In this document: piece by piece, positions 35,190 to 47,423 of the stretch
How positions within the stretch are numbered: position 1 is the stretch's first letter
Layout of the letters: each line of letters begins with the position of its first letter
NCBI GenBank assembly: GCA_018340375.1
Contig: JAFFJZ010000006.1
Span: 17,617,501 to 17,681,500, forward strand
Direction: 5' to 3'
Origin: Gonatopus flavifemur
Taxonomy: Eukaryota; Arthropoda; Insecta; Hymenoptera; Dryinidae
Length of the DNA stretch: 64,000 nucleotides
Notes under the pieces: model-generated
Seen by the model: only the letters and a program-made list of their open reading frames with translations
The model's database searches: none
Told to the model about the DNA's origin: nothing
Made by a program: the position numbers and the translations under genes

Positions 35190-35285
35190 AATCATTTGTA
35201 GTTCCAATTTCATATTAAAAGCTCAATTTTAGCAATGTACTCCATCACTGGGGATTTAAAATTTGTATTTATCGCTTATTTGATC
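35190..35285 (+). repeat. Direct copy of the dispersed repeat at 15827
   Basis: CATTTGTAGTTCCAATTTCATATT, GCTCAATTTTAGCAATG and AAAATTTGTATTTATCGCTT parallel 15827-15900. Boundaries and type unknown. Confidence 0.4.
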
Positions 35286-36788
35286 AGAAAGTACGTTTCA
35301 CATTTCAAGATGATTACTGCTCTTTACAGTAACCAGTACTGTTTTCTTTTTCCCGTGTAGCGAATCATTCTTCCGAGGATAAGAAAATAGTTTGTGAGAA
35401 AAAAACCCCAATAGTCTCCTCGATCTGAAATAGAAACGCGTTGTTGTTTTATTCGTGCATCCTGTGGAATATCAAATTCTCTCTGACGCAGACCTATGGG
35501 AGATATTTAGTGAAATGGCAGATACCTTATTCCTTCCAAGAAGATGGTTGATGTTTGCGAAGAACTTTGAAGATGAACCACATTTTATTGATGACACATG
35601 TCCCGAGCGGCCATGAGCGTATGAAGGGAGATGGGAATACTTATGTATATGTATATTTCTCATGAAAAACAGGAAGAGAGGAGAAGAAGAAGAAGACAAG
35701 GGAAAAAAGAAATAGCGTAAGAACAGGAGCGTTCTCCATGGAAGAGAGAAAATACCCGACAAGCTGCATTTCTGCGATATTTATGGGCTTGTACAAGTTT
35801 CCTCTCACCTTCCGTTTTTATTTCCGTTCGAATCTTTATCCTCAGAACTATTCGTACATACATATCCCCTCTTTACACGTGTATTGTATAAATAGCGAGC
35901 ACGGTGGAGAGACAGGGCACGTGCTTGGTCAGGTTAAAAAGTTTTCCCTCGAAAATGGATATTGCGCGGGGAAATGTTTTTGGACGCGCGCAATTTATGC
36001 TTTACCGAACTCTCCGGCGAATGGCTGGGATTCAGTTCCTTCGTGAATATTCATACTTCCGAACAAATTATAAATTCGAAAAAAAAAAAGAAATTCGAAG
36101 GGAGGACATTTTGGAACCTCCAACGAGAATTCATGTATTGATCCATAAAATCTTTGAATGAAATCTCAAATAATTGAGTTAATTTTCGTTTGACTCTGCG
36201 GTGTGTTAATTGGGGAAGATTGATGATGGTATTTTGCGACTACAACGACGGGGAATGTTGTACAACGGTGATCGAGATGAAAGTGAATGAAAATATGACT
36301 GATGTGACTAACGAGCTTGTCCTATGGAGTGACGAATAAAAATTGATCACTTTTCTATTTCTATTGAACCATGTTTTGGGATGACGGAATATAGTTTGTT
36401 GAAATTCTGGATTACTTGTCGAAGAAAAAATATTGTGAGAGCAATCGATAATAGGACGATGATGATGATGATGGAAAGAATACACGTTCGAGTCGAGTAA
36501 ATCATACAGTTATTCTGGAAAAGCTGGCCTATATATTTGGATAATGAACAGTAGTTTGGCGAGTTTATTTTCCTAATAATTATATGGACTTTTAGATACC
36601 CTGTACTTTACACGCGTGGCGACGAAATTCATGGGAAAGGTTCAGGGTGCGGTAGTCAAACATTTTGTCCGCCCCTTGGCCACCGTTTCTCGGTTAGTTC
36701 CTTCTTGTTTCGTTGGGCTCACGCCCAAGCAGCTCGAGTTGCCTCGGGCAATATACCGACGTATTTCAAAATCAGAAGCTACCGAAAG

Positions 36789-36849
36789 ATGACGGCTTCG
36801 ACGATGGGGTCGAAAATGACGGCTTTGATGTGCCTTGTTAATTTTTTAG
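36789..36849 (+). CDS. First coding exon of a secreted or membrane protein (signal peptide)
   Basis: ATG in a good context (AAAG before it) opens MTASTMGSKMTALMCLVNFL, a short polar start and hydrophobic core typical of a signal peptide. A donor, TTAG then GTAAAT, follows in phase 1. The 200 bp upstream are GC-richer than the surroundings, as expected for a promoter and leader. Downstream exons were not securely found; 38953-39105 is a candidate but would need an intermediate exon to fix the phase. The protein is unknown. Confidence 0.4.
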
Positions 36850-38050
36850 GTAAATCCCTCGAAAAACGTCGTTTGCATATAACGTCACGGATACACGGAT
36901 GATTACATCGTCAATGTTACAAGTCAATAACGAATCGATGTGGATTCTAACGCATGCAAATTTCTCTCGCAATAATAGAATAATGCGAACGTTTAACCGT
37001 GGGTAATTGAATTCCCATACCGCAATGATTAATCAAAACTTTTTCCCCGATACAAAAACGTGAACGATATTCAAAGTTCAACGATAATAACGCGTTCGTT
37101 CAACGTCGCATCTCGTCATAAAAAAAAAAAGAAACAAAACCCATCAAACAAACATATCGCATTTATGAATAATAATAAAACTTTTGACATTCTCTGGTTC
37201 AAAGCGAACAAATTCTCTGTATCCATCGGGGAATATTTTCACATACAATTGTGATGGATCGATGAGAATAATAATTCGCTTTGATCTTGACGTGAAAAAT
37301 TTTCAAAATGTGTGAATTAATAAATGAGGGATTATTTCAACAGCTCTCGGTAAAACGGGGATCGCTAGACGCTGTCTGTTCGTATTTTCCTGCAGCATGC
37401 ATGCGCACAATGGACGAAGATTTATTCAAGCGTTAAAAAAGCGCTCACGATGTTATCATTCACGTCGTACAATGAGTTGACAGGATTGCATAATTATCTT
37501 CAACACATTGTACACGGGTACAAAATATCGGGGAAAATTTATTTTACGTTTATCGATGTGTCGATCATTCATACATTTCGGTAGATCAATGAATTATTCA
37601 TTGAAATCCTGAGTTGAACACCCTTATACGTTTCACGTGAAGTCGATGAATACAATGATACAAAAATATGAATAATATCGAAACTAGGCTGCACCGAGTC
37701 CTACTCTAAGTTGAAAAGTCTATTGAATCCCATTGATCAATGGAATTCAATACAAACTTTGTCACAGAAATTCACAAGTAAGTTCATATTTGTTCGAATC
37801 TGTTGGAATCCGTTTGCCCAGATTGAATTCATGAGATTCAATTGGGTTTTGATAGGTTTGAATGGTCATTCAACGTTGCAAAGTTTGCATTGCATTTCAA
37901 TAATCAATGCAGTATAAACAAAATATTGGAATATTTAAAATAAAATGTAAAATGAATAAAATTATCATTTTATATCATATAAAATCGGTAAATTTCTCAA
38001 GGAATTTGTCAGTAATTCAGTATTTGGCAATCAATTTGAAATCACTTTTC
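36850..38050. other. Noncoding, probably intronic
   Basis: AT-rich sequence downstream of the signal-peptide exon. No exon or paired repeat was recognised. Confidence 0.4.
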
Positions 38051-38057
38051 GATACAT

Positions 38058-38346
38058 CACCCAAAAAATTCGATAAAGTTTAAACTCCGGGAAAATTTCA
38101 GTACCGTACTGGGAGCAATCAACCTGTACATTTGTACTGAAAAATTACATTCAAACCATGGAAATTTCAGTACACGTATTAGAAAATTCTTGTATTTATA
38201 CTGGAAGATTTCAGTGAAAAACAATGATTTTCATGAAAAATTCCGGTACCACAGGAATTCTCTTTTACGTGGGCTGAAAAATTCCTCTTGAACAAAAATT
38301 TTCCAGTTCCTGGGTACCGGAAAATTCCAGTTTTTTTCAAACAGTG
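38058..38346. mobile_element. Palindromic element F2, CACTGT-type end (left end decayed)
   Basis: The right end reversed, CACTGTTTGAAAAAAACTGG, leads into arms of GGAAAATTTCAGTAC and GTACTGAAA motifs in both orientations. These match the larger element at 59505-60521. The left end is eroded (CACCCAAAAAATTC at 38058 is the best match). Confidence 0.55.
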
Positions 38347-38952
38347 TAGAGTTAATTTTTTATACGATTCATTTCCATTTATTTTCAAATCACATTTTCA
38401 TGCACGAATGCCAACACTCTGGCGTGTCTAAATTCCAATACGGCGCCATACTTTTTCTCTGATACTTTGACAACGGAGTACATTATTCGCAGTGCTTCCA
38501 CACGAACAAAACAAAATTCCCACTAACGAGAATGAAAAATTCCTAGTCATCCCTTTTTTCTTAGAAAAAAAAAACAATCTTTCTTCATCCCTCTTTTGGA
38601 AGAAAGAAATCCCTAAATATTCCCTATAAAGATAATAATCCCTGAAGTGGAAACACTGATTATTCGTACATTCGAAAAACGTCACAAATCAATGAATTTC
38701 TATTTCTTTCGCCCTGCGAGGGACTCAAATCGATCGAATATTCGAAGGAGATGTGAAATCGATACATGGCAGATAGGAATCGAGTATTTCATGAATTGCG
38801 GTAATCCATAGCGGAACATGGAATCATTGTAGGGTACAAAGAAATGCTCAATCATATGCTTTCATGTGTACGTACATACATCGACGGACTTTCGTGATTG
38901 AATTGTATAGCGTGAATTGCATCTGGCAGATGCACCTGTTATATCATCACAG

Positions 38953-39105
38953 GTCGATCGTATCATATTCATGGATGAGTGCCCAACAGCTGGAGAGTAT
39001 CATTTGGAGACAGCTTGTACGACATTATTGTGGTTACGGTGCTATACACGCATATCGGAACAAATTCGTACAGTTCATTCACCAAGAAAAATCTCAACGT
39101 CTGAG
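38953..39105 (+). CDS. Possible internal exon (weak)
   Basis: A segment of 153 bp (51 codons) lies between an acceptor CCTGTTATATCATCACAG and a donor GAG-GTAGTT. The phase-0 frame begins VDRIIFMDECPTAGEYHLET; a second frame is also open (SWMSAQQLESIIWRQLVRHY), so the reading frame is ambiguous. Raised GC and good borders support an exon. It could belong to the gene starting at 36789, but the phases do not join directly. Confidence 0.25.
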
Positions 39106-40219
39106 GTAGTTAAAATATTACCATCGAGTACGATGGATGAAAAAAAAGATTCCTCCAATTTCCAAGCGAAATCCTTCCCTTTGGGTTATAAAAACTTTTA
39201 TACTTTGAATTAATTATTCATAAAACGACGTTCTTTCGTATCTATTTCATCTCTCCATTTTTCCAACGAATAATGATTGACCTTCAGAAATTCAAAGTGA
39301 ATTAATGCGAAACTGATGTAGTAGTCTCTTGGACTGTTCTTGGGATTGCGAGTATCGATAAAACTTTGTCGACGCTCGTAAGAACAATTTTCTTCTCTTC
39401 TCTGGCAATACGCCATTGCAATGGTTGAGAGAAAATCTACGAGAGACGCAATGGAAATCTTGAAGAATTTTGGCAAACTCGTGCGGGATCTTTTTTTGTA
39501 TTGACGCAAATGAAAAAAAAATATCGATTCTCGTCCTCCGTGGATAAAACGAGGACGTGGATAGATTGAGTAGATATTCAATTAGTTAATTTGGGATAAA
39601 ATAAACTAATGTTTTATGTATCCGAACAAATATTTATTTCACGGAAATGACTGATGTTATTTTAGTATATCATTTCAACTTCGTAATTTGAAATTCGTAA
39701 TGAACAACAAATTCTCCCTTGTTGAAACATTGTAGAATAATTGAATCAATCGAAAGTGTCGTTTTTGGAATGATAAAATAGGGGTGTTCTCAGTGCCAGG
39801 GCCTTGGGAGTTCGTTTCTGTCAATTGCTTTTCACATACGCGAGGAACAGTATGCGTCGATAATCCCTTTGGATCGTAATCTGAATATTTCTGATGTAAT
39901 TTCGATCATTCACTGTAATACATTATGTGAATAATTTATCTCTTTCCTGGTGTGAATCACGTCTTCTTACTTATACCAATAAATTTGGTAATCCGATTAA
40001 AATTATTGAGTTCGACGAGGTTGTGTACCCGACACGTACATGCATATCACCGTTAATGCGCTTGTATTATCTGTACGTGCTTCCGATAATGTTCGACCGT
40101 GCTTGTATCATTTAATTTTACAACTCTCGTTCAATGTTCACGTGGGAATGATGAATTTCCGATTTTTACTCAATATGAGAATTTTAGGAAAGTAATTTTG
40201 TGATTTAACGAGAAGGTAC

Positions 40220-40545
40220 AAAAAGTTTTGCAGGCGCAACAAATTCAGGTATTATATACAGACTGGCAAATCCTTTTGCTGAAATACATGAACAAGATTG
40301 CTGTGATACCAAATAGGTTGCTGCTCCAGCAGAATTAGATTTCGCTGGATTTTATCCTTCCCTAGAAGAAATCACTCTAGTAATTCTACTGGGGTTTGTA
40401 TGTGCACGAAGAAAACAAACTTCGCCCCAACAGGAAAAGTTTCACTGGGCAGCAAAATTTTCAGTATTAAATGTAAAATAGCTAACAAATCCCGCTGGGG
40501 GAGTGAATATTCTTTACTGCCACAGATCAAAATTTCCTATTCCTG
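40220..40545. repeat. GCTGTGACAGC-family repeat block
   Basis: Motifs AGATTGCTGTGATACCAAAT, TTGCTGCTCCAGCAGAA and TTCGCTGG, plus CTGCCACAG on the right, resemble the arms of the element at 7014-7361. A CTCCGTG end lies at about 40713, but no matching left end was found. Confidence 0.4.
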
Positions 40546-40799
40546 TGTACATCTTGAAATAAAAGGATGAAACTATTCGCTCATCCCATGCGGCAATGCG
40601 ATAAATGCATATGTTCATATTGTTATTTCAAGGAGTTCCACGGAATAAACCGGTGAAACTTCTTGCGATTGATACGTCATCGGTAATCATGCGATAGTCC
40701 CTAGATTTTTTCCTCCGTGTAGAGTGGAAAAGTATTTACAATTTAATGTTCAATTTCTCAAAATTATTTAACACGGTTCTGTTGGAATTTGTTCTCCGT

Positions 40800-43700
40800 T
40801 GTTTCGACTTTTTCAAATTCGACAATTATCTCAACATAGGGTGAAACCCGCGTCGCGGAAACTTACGTTCCACGGAGGGCGTAAACAGGAGAGACCTTTT
40901 GTTCTTTTGACGGACTGCAGAGGCAATTACTCTTTCTTTCTTCTCCCATCTTCGTTAAAACGTTGTAATCTTCCGTAATTGAATCCATGTGACGTTATCA
41001 TGGTACACAATATACATCCAGAACTCAATTCAACACTCTTTCGATGTTAAGCCACGTATTTTCTTCTTCTAGAAATTTAGTTAAAAAATTGCATGGTTAA
41101 ATGTGTGATTCGAACAGGCGAGTTAAATTCAATAATCGTCTGTGTAACGTCTGTTATCATGTTATAACTGGCCCATTAGAATCTACCTCTAATCGGCTTG
41201 TATTGATTGATTCATTTGTATGCCTTGACAATGCACACAACGAGCTCGCCGGGAACTCCTCATCCTGTAAGGAATTTGGTGTTCGAGTCAACACCAATAT
41301 CTCTCACCACCGCAACGTTCACTGCACGGTTGTTGCACGTAAATCGATTCTATTATCAATCGAATGGGCATAATTTTACCAAGATTTTTGTTATCATATT
41401 ATTCTGCCCTCGAGTTGAATTCGATGATGCGATTCGGCAGGGATTTGCGACAAAAACGTTAGTCACGTGGTTTGCGGTTGTGACAGGGAACCAACCCACT
41501 TTACGCAGAGTGATTCGTTTATCGTGGAACGTTGATTGACTGTTCAGCTAACTATGTTTGGCGTCAACAACGCCAAACGCGGAGAAGCTACGGAATGAGC
41601 AGAAGTTAATTCTTTGGCCAAGATTGGGGAATGTCGACTGACCGCTCGTTCAACTGCGTTACAAAGGCCAATAGTACAGTGTAGTTTGAAAACTTGAATT
41701 CTTTGCGATAAGTTTTTGTGCGACAACAATTATAGAATTGTTCTTGCTGTATGCAATTATTATACAGACGCTTTGAAATCTTATTCGAAAGGAAACTGAA
41801 GAAGATATATAGATCTGGAGGGTAAATATTTTAAGGGATCCATCATCACGCGATGATCGATAATTAATTCTTCGAAACTTGGCATGAAAACAACTTGAAA
41901 AGAAATATATATATATATATATAATTGTAGTCCTTTCTTTTGTGTCACGGCTTGTGGTTTTCTCGATTCACACTCGAGGCATTCATCGGTGTTCGTGAGT
42001 AATTAACGAAAATCTGATGCGGATACGCGAACGGCGGCCCATTAGTGGTGCAGGCGTGAGCAACTGCTATAGATATAGGCAAACTTATGCGGTGCAACAA
42101 ACGTGTGGAACATCGGAGCTTTCACTTGGCGGTCATTGACCTCCTGGATTGGGCGATGGGATTCAGATTTGCACCGTTGTGGTTGTAGCGCGTGCACGGC
42201 CTGTGTGGATCCCTCTGCACTTTGTGCACGCGGTTCTTCGAAAGTATGAAAAAATATTCCCATGACCTTGAGAGACTTCTCTTTTCTCATATAACAACCA
42301 TGCTTTCTCATACTCAAAATAACAATTCGGATGTTCCTCGCAGTGGTACTAAATTTCATTTGATATTTGAAATTTCCTTGAACCATGGAATAACGCATTG
42401 TGGGTGAAAATACTTGAATAATAATATAGATAGAGAAATACTCCGCACGTTAGAATTGTTCGCCGGAATTCGTCGTCATAGTTCTTGCACGGCTTGTGGT
42501 TTCTGTACTTTATAGAATCCGTTCTCTGTGAGAGTACAATGCAAAATACAATGGTTGGTCTACGCTCGACCTGAATAACCAGCCACGATAATATTAATGC
42601 TGATCGTTCGTTGTATTCGGCTCAACTCGACAGCTGACTATACGTGTGCAGACGTATAGTCAATTGGCACCCAAGCTGTTAACCGTTCGTTCGTTCGTCC
42701 GTTCCTATGCCAGAATATATGGGATATGTCACTAAGCTTTGCGTATTGTTCGGATATATTACTGTTGCATATACAGACTATATCCATACATTGTACTCAA
42801 ACGTGTGTATATATTTTGAAATACGTTCATAGGAATCCATTTGAATTCCATCGATCGAACAATTCGTGGATCAACAGTTTGGGGATTCACAATAATCGGG
42901 GGAAAAAATTGTCATTTCCCTCTGAGAAGAGAATATGATATCTCGACGGTGTGGGACAACTATATCCACTGTGGACTGGTACACAGGTAGCCATTAACAT
43001 CCAAGTTCTCTGCGTACTTTAATGGTACAACTGCCTTGGGATTCAACTCGATCTAATTCATCTGCTGTCTACATGTACATCCAAGAACAACCATCACATC
43101 GTTAATCCCCTACACGTGAGATGAATTAACATCGAATACCAAGTAGACTACACTCTCAAAGGACAATGGATGGGAAAATTTATGACGTGATTAGCGCTGC
43201 TCGGGTATTAATATTCTTACAGCGCTAGGAACCCTTTAATAAATCATCGTTAGAACTGATTTTACTGAAGAAAAGTTTTCCAGAACCTCAACGAACGGAT
43301 GGATCTCGAGTTTCAAACTATAATAAACTTCCGAGATATGAATTATTGTTCAAAATTCAATAATGTTCCACAAATCTCATCGATTATTAGAGTTCGATAT
43401 TACCATTTTCTTGGCGAATATATGTCAACGTCTTGCCCCCTCATAAATGTTCCAAGGAGTATTAAAATACTTTTGCCGAATTAGGATTGTGTATATTTGA
43501 AATTCAATGCGTCACAGTTGAGAAACAAGACTTGTTCTCCTGAAAATTATGCCAGTTATCTGAATATCGGCATTATATGAATGTAAATAGATGAAAGAGA
43601 ATTTAGAATTGATGGCCAATGTTAACGCTATAAGGTCGATATAAAGCGATACATTCGCAATTTTCACAGATAAAGATTTGAGAGTTCGCGTTTAGAGCGT

Positions 43701-44153
43701 GTGTAACATTCGGTCGATTCTTCTTACGAATTCATCGAATCCATGTCCCTCCGATGGATTATTCCGGTTAAAAAAAGAATACGTTATCCTTATGAATTTT
43801 GTTTTATTTTCATTTCACTTGATCTCGATTTGGGAGAATTTTTTCGCTCGTACAGTTGATATTCATTCGGTATTTTTCGATGGATGTATGGAATGAGATT
43901 CTTGGAATTCATGAACCAATGAGAAACAATTATGGAAGATCCATCGTGTTGAGTTCATATTGTATATCGATAAACACATTTCCCCTTCGATATATACCTG
44001 TACGATTTTTGTTGATTTTTCACTGATTCAACTTTTGATTGATTCTCCCTTGATTCTTTGTACACAATCGTACAGCAGAGGAAAATATTTTCACTTCTCT
44101 TGTGTGTTCAATGAAGAACCAGGGTAAAAAATTCAATGATGAATTCAAACGAC

Positions 44154-44203
<50 letters not shown>

Positions 44204-44720
44204 GTGTTCGACGAAAAATAGTGTTTTTTGATCGGTTTTAAAGTTGCTTTGAATGAAATATCCGACTTTGAATATCACTGAGAGTATTTGTACGCTGTAA
44301 ACTTCTTCAAAAGTTCAACTCAACTCTTGGAAATTAGAGGTGTGCTTGCAAAATATTGTTCGTTCATTATTTATCCCCAGGAGGATGGATGTTTACTGAT
44401 AAGAATTATATGAAAACGTAGTCATTTTGGAATTGAATTTATATCTGGATCAGTTATGGAATAGGGATAGTGTATTTGCCAGACTCCAGCGGAAACAACT
44501 GTTTTTATTCGGAGTCATCGCTGTTTTTGGCAGAACAAGAACTGTATTCTTCATCCCTACACCTCTAAAGGACTGTATCTTCACATATCCGTATTCTCAA
44601 AGAACATTCCTTTTCAAGAACTGCATTCCTTAACATCTCCAAGAATTGTTTTCCTAAATAACTGTATTCTTGAATATCTGTGTTGTTCAAAAACTTCCTT
44701 CTTCAAGAGCTGTATTCTTA
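40800..44720. other. Noncoding DNA with microsatellites; no secure gene
   Basis: Contains (AT)n at 41904-41922 and (GA)n at 44156-44200. GC-richer patches at 41100-41540 and 42040-42250 have open frames on both strands but no recognised motif. Repeated AACTGTATTCTTCAA-like blocks occupy 44470-44720 and look like one arm of a palindromic element whose other arm I did not find. Confidence 0.4.
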
Positions 44721-44901
44721 ATACCTATCCCTGGTAGAAATGTCACAAGTTCTTCCTCGTGACTGATGAGGCACGGCAGAGGAAAAACTGATTGGAAAAA
44801 CCTAGCGAGGTGCTAGTCAGTAACTGATGAGTTTGATCCAATTAGCATTGGTTGCTCAAAACTGGTGGGTTACTTATTACATTATTCAATAAGTTGATCC
44901 A

Positions 44902-45000
44902 CCCACATAGCACAAATGTCTCAGTAATATTCTCAGAATATTCTGGAGATATTGTAATGTTGTCAGAATATCCTGGAGATATTGACGAAACATTTGTGGG
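44902..45000. mobile_element. Short B-family element
   Basis: The left end CCCACATAGCACAAATGTC matches the element at 25014; the right end reversed, CCCACAAATGTTTCGTC, lacks the TAGCAC part. The 99-bp interior is TTCTCAGAATATTCTGG-type dyads only. A deletion derivative with no core. Confidence 0.6.
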
Positions 45001-45687
45001 TAATTAGTAATAATAGGATAAAATTGTTTGATAACTGCAACTTTTCACTGTGTGTGTAAACGAAATGAAGAAAGATGAGCGTTTCAATCTTGATGTAATG
45101 CAAAGAATATTGTTCACACTTGTTATTAAATGAGGTAGTTTTGTTGCTAGATTCACTTGGAAATTGAAGGTGAATCCAACAACAATACTATGAGACAGAC
45201 CTTGTGAAAAATGTTCATTTCTCGATCATTCCATGGTTAAAAAGGACTCTTGAAGATTATCTACTTACAAGTCACGAAAAACAGGAGAAAATCAGTGGGA
45301 AATTTTTTATCTTGAAAAATCATTTATGAATTCAACGAATAAAAAGAATAACACATATGTATATTATGTACATATATATGGAATATAATAGTGGAATGAA
45401 ATTCCTGCATACTTTATAGATTAAATTCAACATTTATAGTTTTCCAATCAATGAGCAATAATCAATAAATTTTCACCGAATAAACGATGAATAGTTAATG
45501 AAATGATCATTTAAGTAATGTAATGAATAGTTTCAATCCTAATAACGATAGCATTTTATAGTCCCTAGTAGAAATTTGATCAGGCATTTCCTATTTTCAA
45601 TAAGGTCCTGATCAGGTTAGAATCCGGAAACCGTAAATAAGGAAAATTTTATGAGGCCCTTGCAAGGGCCTTACCTGATTTCCTTAA

Positions 45688-47423
45688 CCCATTAAGTCCG
45701 GGAAATGCAGGATTTCAACTGTGATTATAAACATTGCAAATGATATATAAATCATTCAAAACTAATGGCGAAAATACCTTACTTACTATTCTCGAGGTTG
45801 CTATTTCAGTTGCTGGGGTTGAAATTGCATTCAGATATCGCTGGAATACCGATACGGCCGATTTAAAATAAAGAGTCGACAAAAAATTGGAGGATATTTG
45901 ACTTTGTGATTTTTTTACGGGTTGAAAATGCACTCGAAATTATTCAAAACACCAACCAAGAGTGCACAAAATATCTCAACTTCGAGATAGAATTTTTTCC
46001 CAGACTTGAAGAAGCCCTAACCTCTCTCATTTCACCATGTATTCATCAAAATAACTCGCAATTCTGAGAATCTAGAGGAAATGGATAGAACATATAATTT
46101 TATCCTTTCAATATTCTTCAAGAGAAGTACCCGGTGGTTTTTGAGGTCGCTGACTACGAATCCATCATCAGATTTTCAAAATTCAAAATGGTGGATCCAT
46201 GATGGCGGATGAAAAGTCAAAAAAGCCTAGAAAATGGATGACAATCAGTATGCTGAGGTTTTTGAGGTCTCTGATTACGAATTCATTATCAGATTTCAAA
46301 AGTTCAAGATGAGGGATCCAAGATGGTGGATAAAAAGTCGAAAAAAGCCTCGAAGATGGATTGAAATCGATATACTGGGGTTTTGAAATCGCTGATCACG
46401 AATCCAGCATCAGATTTTCAAAATTCAAGATAGCGGACCCAAGATGGCGAAAGAAAATTCGAGACAAGTCTCAAAGATGGATGAAAATCAGCATACTACG
46501 GTTCTTGAGGTCACTGACAACGAATCCAGCATCAGATTTTCAAAATCCGAAATGGCGGATTCAATACGGCATACGGAAATTCATCGAATGCTTCTGAATC
46601 ATGAGAAAATGTGAAAACTACATGAGTTCACTTTTTACTACGTATAAATGTCTGCAAGTTATTGCAGTGACTGTCGTGAAGATCTACTCCACCCATGAAT
46701 CGATCGTAAACATGAAACGCGTCAGGGAATGGAAGAGATATTCTTGAGTGATCTTTTGCACTATATCGTTTTGAGAGTAACATTGAAGTCACTCCTGTAG
46801 CTGATGAAGCTATAGAGAATCCTGCTCAGAATCCTTGTTCATGTTTTGAAACAAATGTGCCTCTGTCAGCTTTTTCATCAATTATGTTTTTTGACTTTTC
46901 GTCCGCCATGTTGGATCCGACATTTTGAATTTTGAGAATCTGATGACGGATTCGTAATCAGGGACCTCAAAAACCTCAGCATACCGATTTTCATTCATTT
47001 TCGAGGCTTTTTTTTTATTTGCGTCCGCCATCTTGGATCCGCCATCAAAATTTTTGAAATCTGATGATGGATATGGTGAATTGAGAGAGGTTAGGCCTTC
47101 TTCAAGTCTGGGAAAAAATTCTATCGCGAAGTTGAGATATTTTGTGCACTCTTGGTTGGTGTTCTGAATAATTTCAAGTGCATTTTCAACCCGTAAAAAA
47201 ATCACAAAGTCAAATGTCCTTCAACTTTTTGTCGACTTTTTATTTTAAATCGGCCATATCGGTATCCTAGCGCCATCTGAATGCAATTTTGACCCCAGCA
47301 ACCGAAATAGCAACCTCGAAAATAGTAAGTAAGGTATTTTCGCCATTAGTTTTCAATGATTTATATATCCTTCGCAACGTTCAAAATTACAGTTGAAATC
47401 CTGCATTTCCCGGACTTAATGGG
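45688..47423. mobile_element. TTAA-flanked long-inverted-repeat element (piggyBac-like, non-autonomous)
   Basis: Both ends lie in TTAA (45684-45687 and 47424-47427), and the inverted repeats start CCCATTAAGTCCGGGAAATG. The arms are about 355 bp (to 46043 and from 47068) and nearly identical, including CAAGAGTGCACAAAATATC. TTAA targets and CCC ends fit piggyBac-type elements; Kolobok also uses TTAA. The interior has a 121-bp tandem array and no transposase. Confidence 0.75.
46137..46590 (+). repeat. 121-bp tandem array (GGTCGCTGA...ATGGCGGATCC), four copies
   Basis: The units begin near 46137 with anchor TGAYYACGAATCC at 46151, 46272, 46393 and 46515, a step of 121-122 bp. Each contains TCAGATTTTCAAAATTCAAA followed by ATGG(C/T)GGATCC. 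An inverted copy lies at about 46895-47065. Related units occur at 58625-58930. Open frames across the array and its inverted copy are by-products of the repeats. Confidence 0.75.

Noticed and set aside
41158..41259. Minus-strand exon-like segment after TTCCTTACAG
   Set aside because: About 35 open codons with no partner exon; compatible with chance.
42042..42398. 118-codon minus-strand frame in a GC-raised patch, with a donor-like GTGAAAG
   Set aside because: No acceptor or partner exon and no motif; kept only as a low-priority curiosity.
46361..47205. Protein-like frames on both strands (repeated IRFSKFKM-type words)
   Set aside because: They translate the 121-bp AAAATGGCGGATCC repeat and its inverted copy, not a gene.
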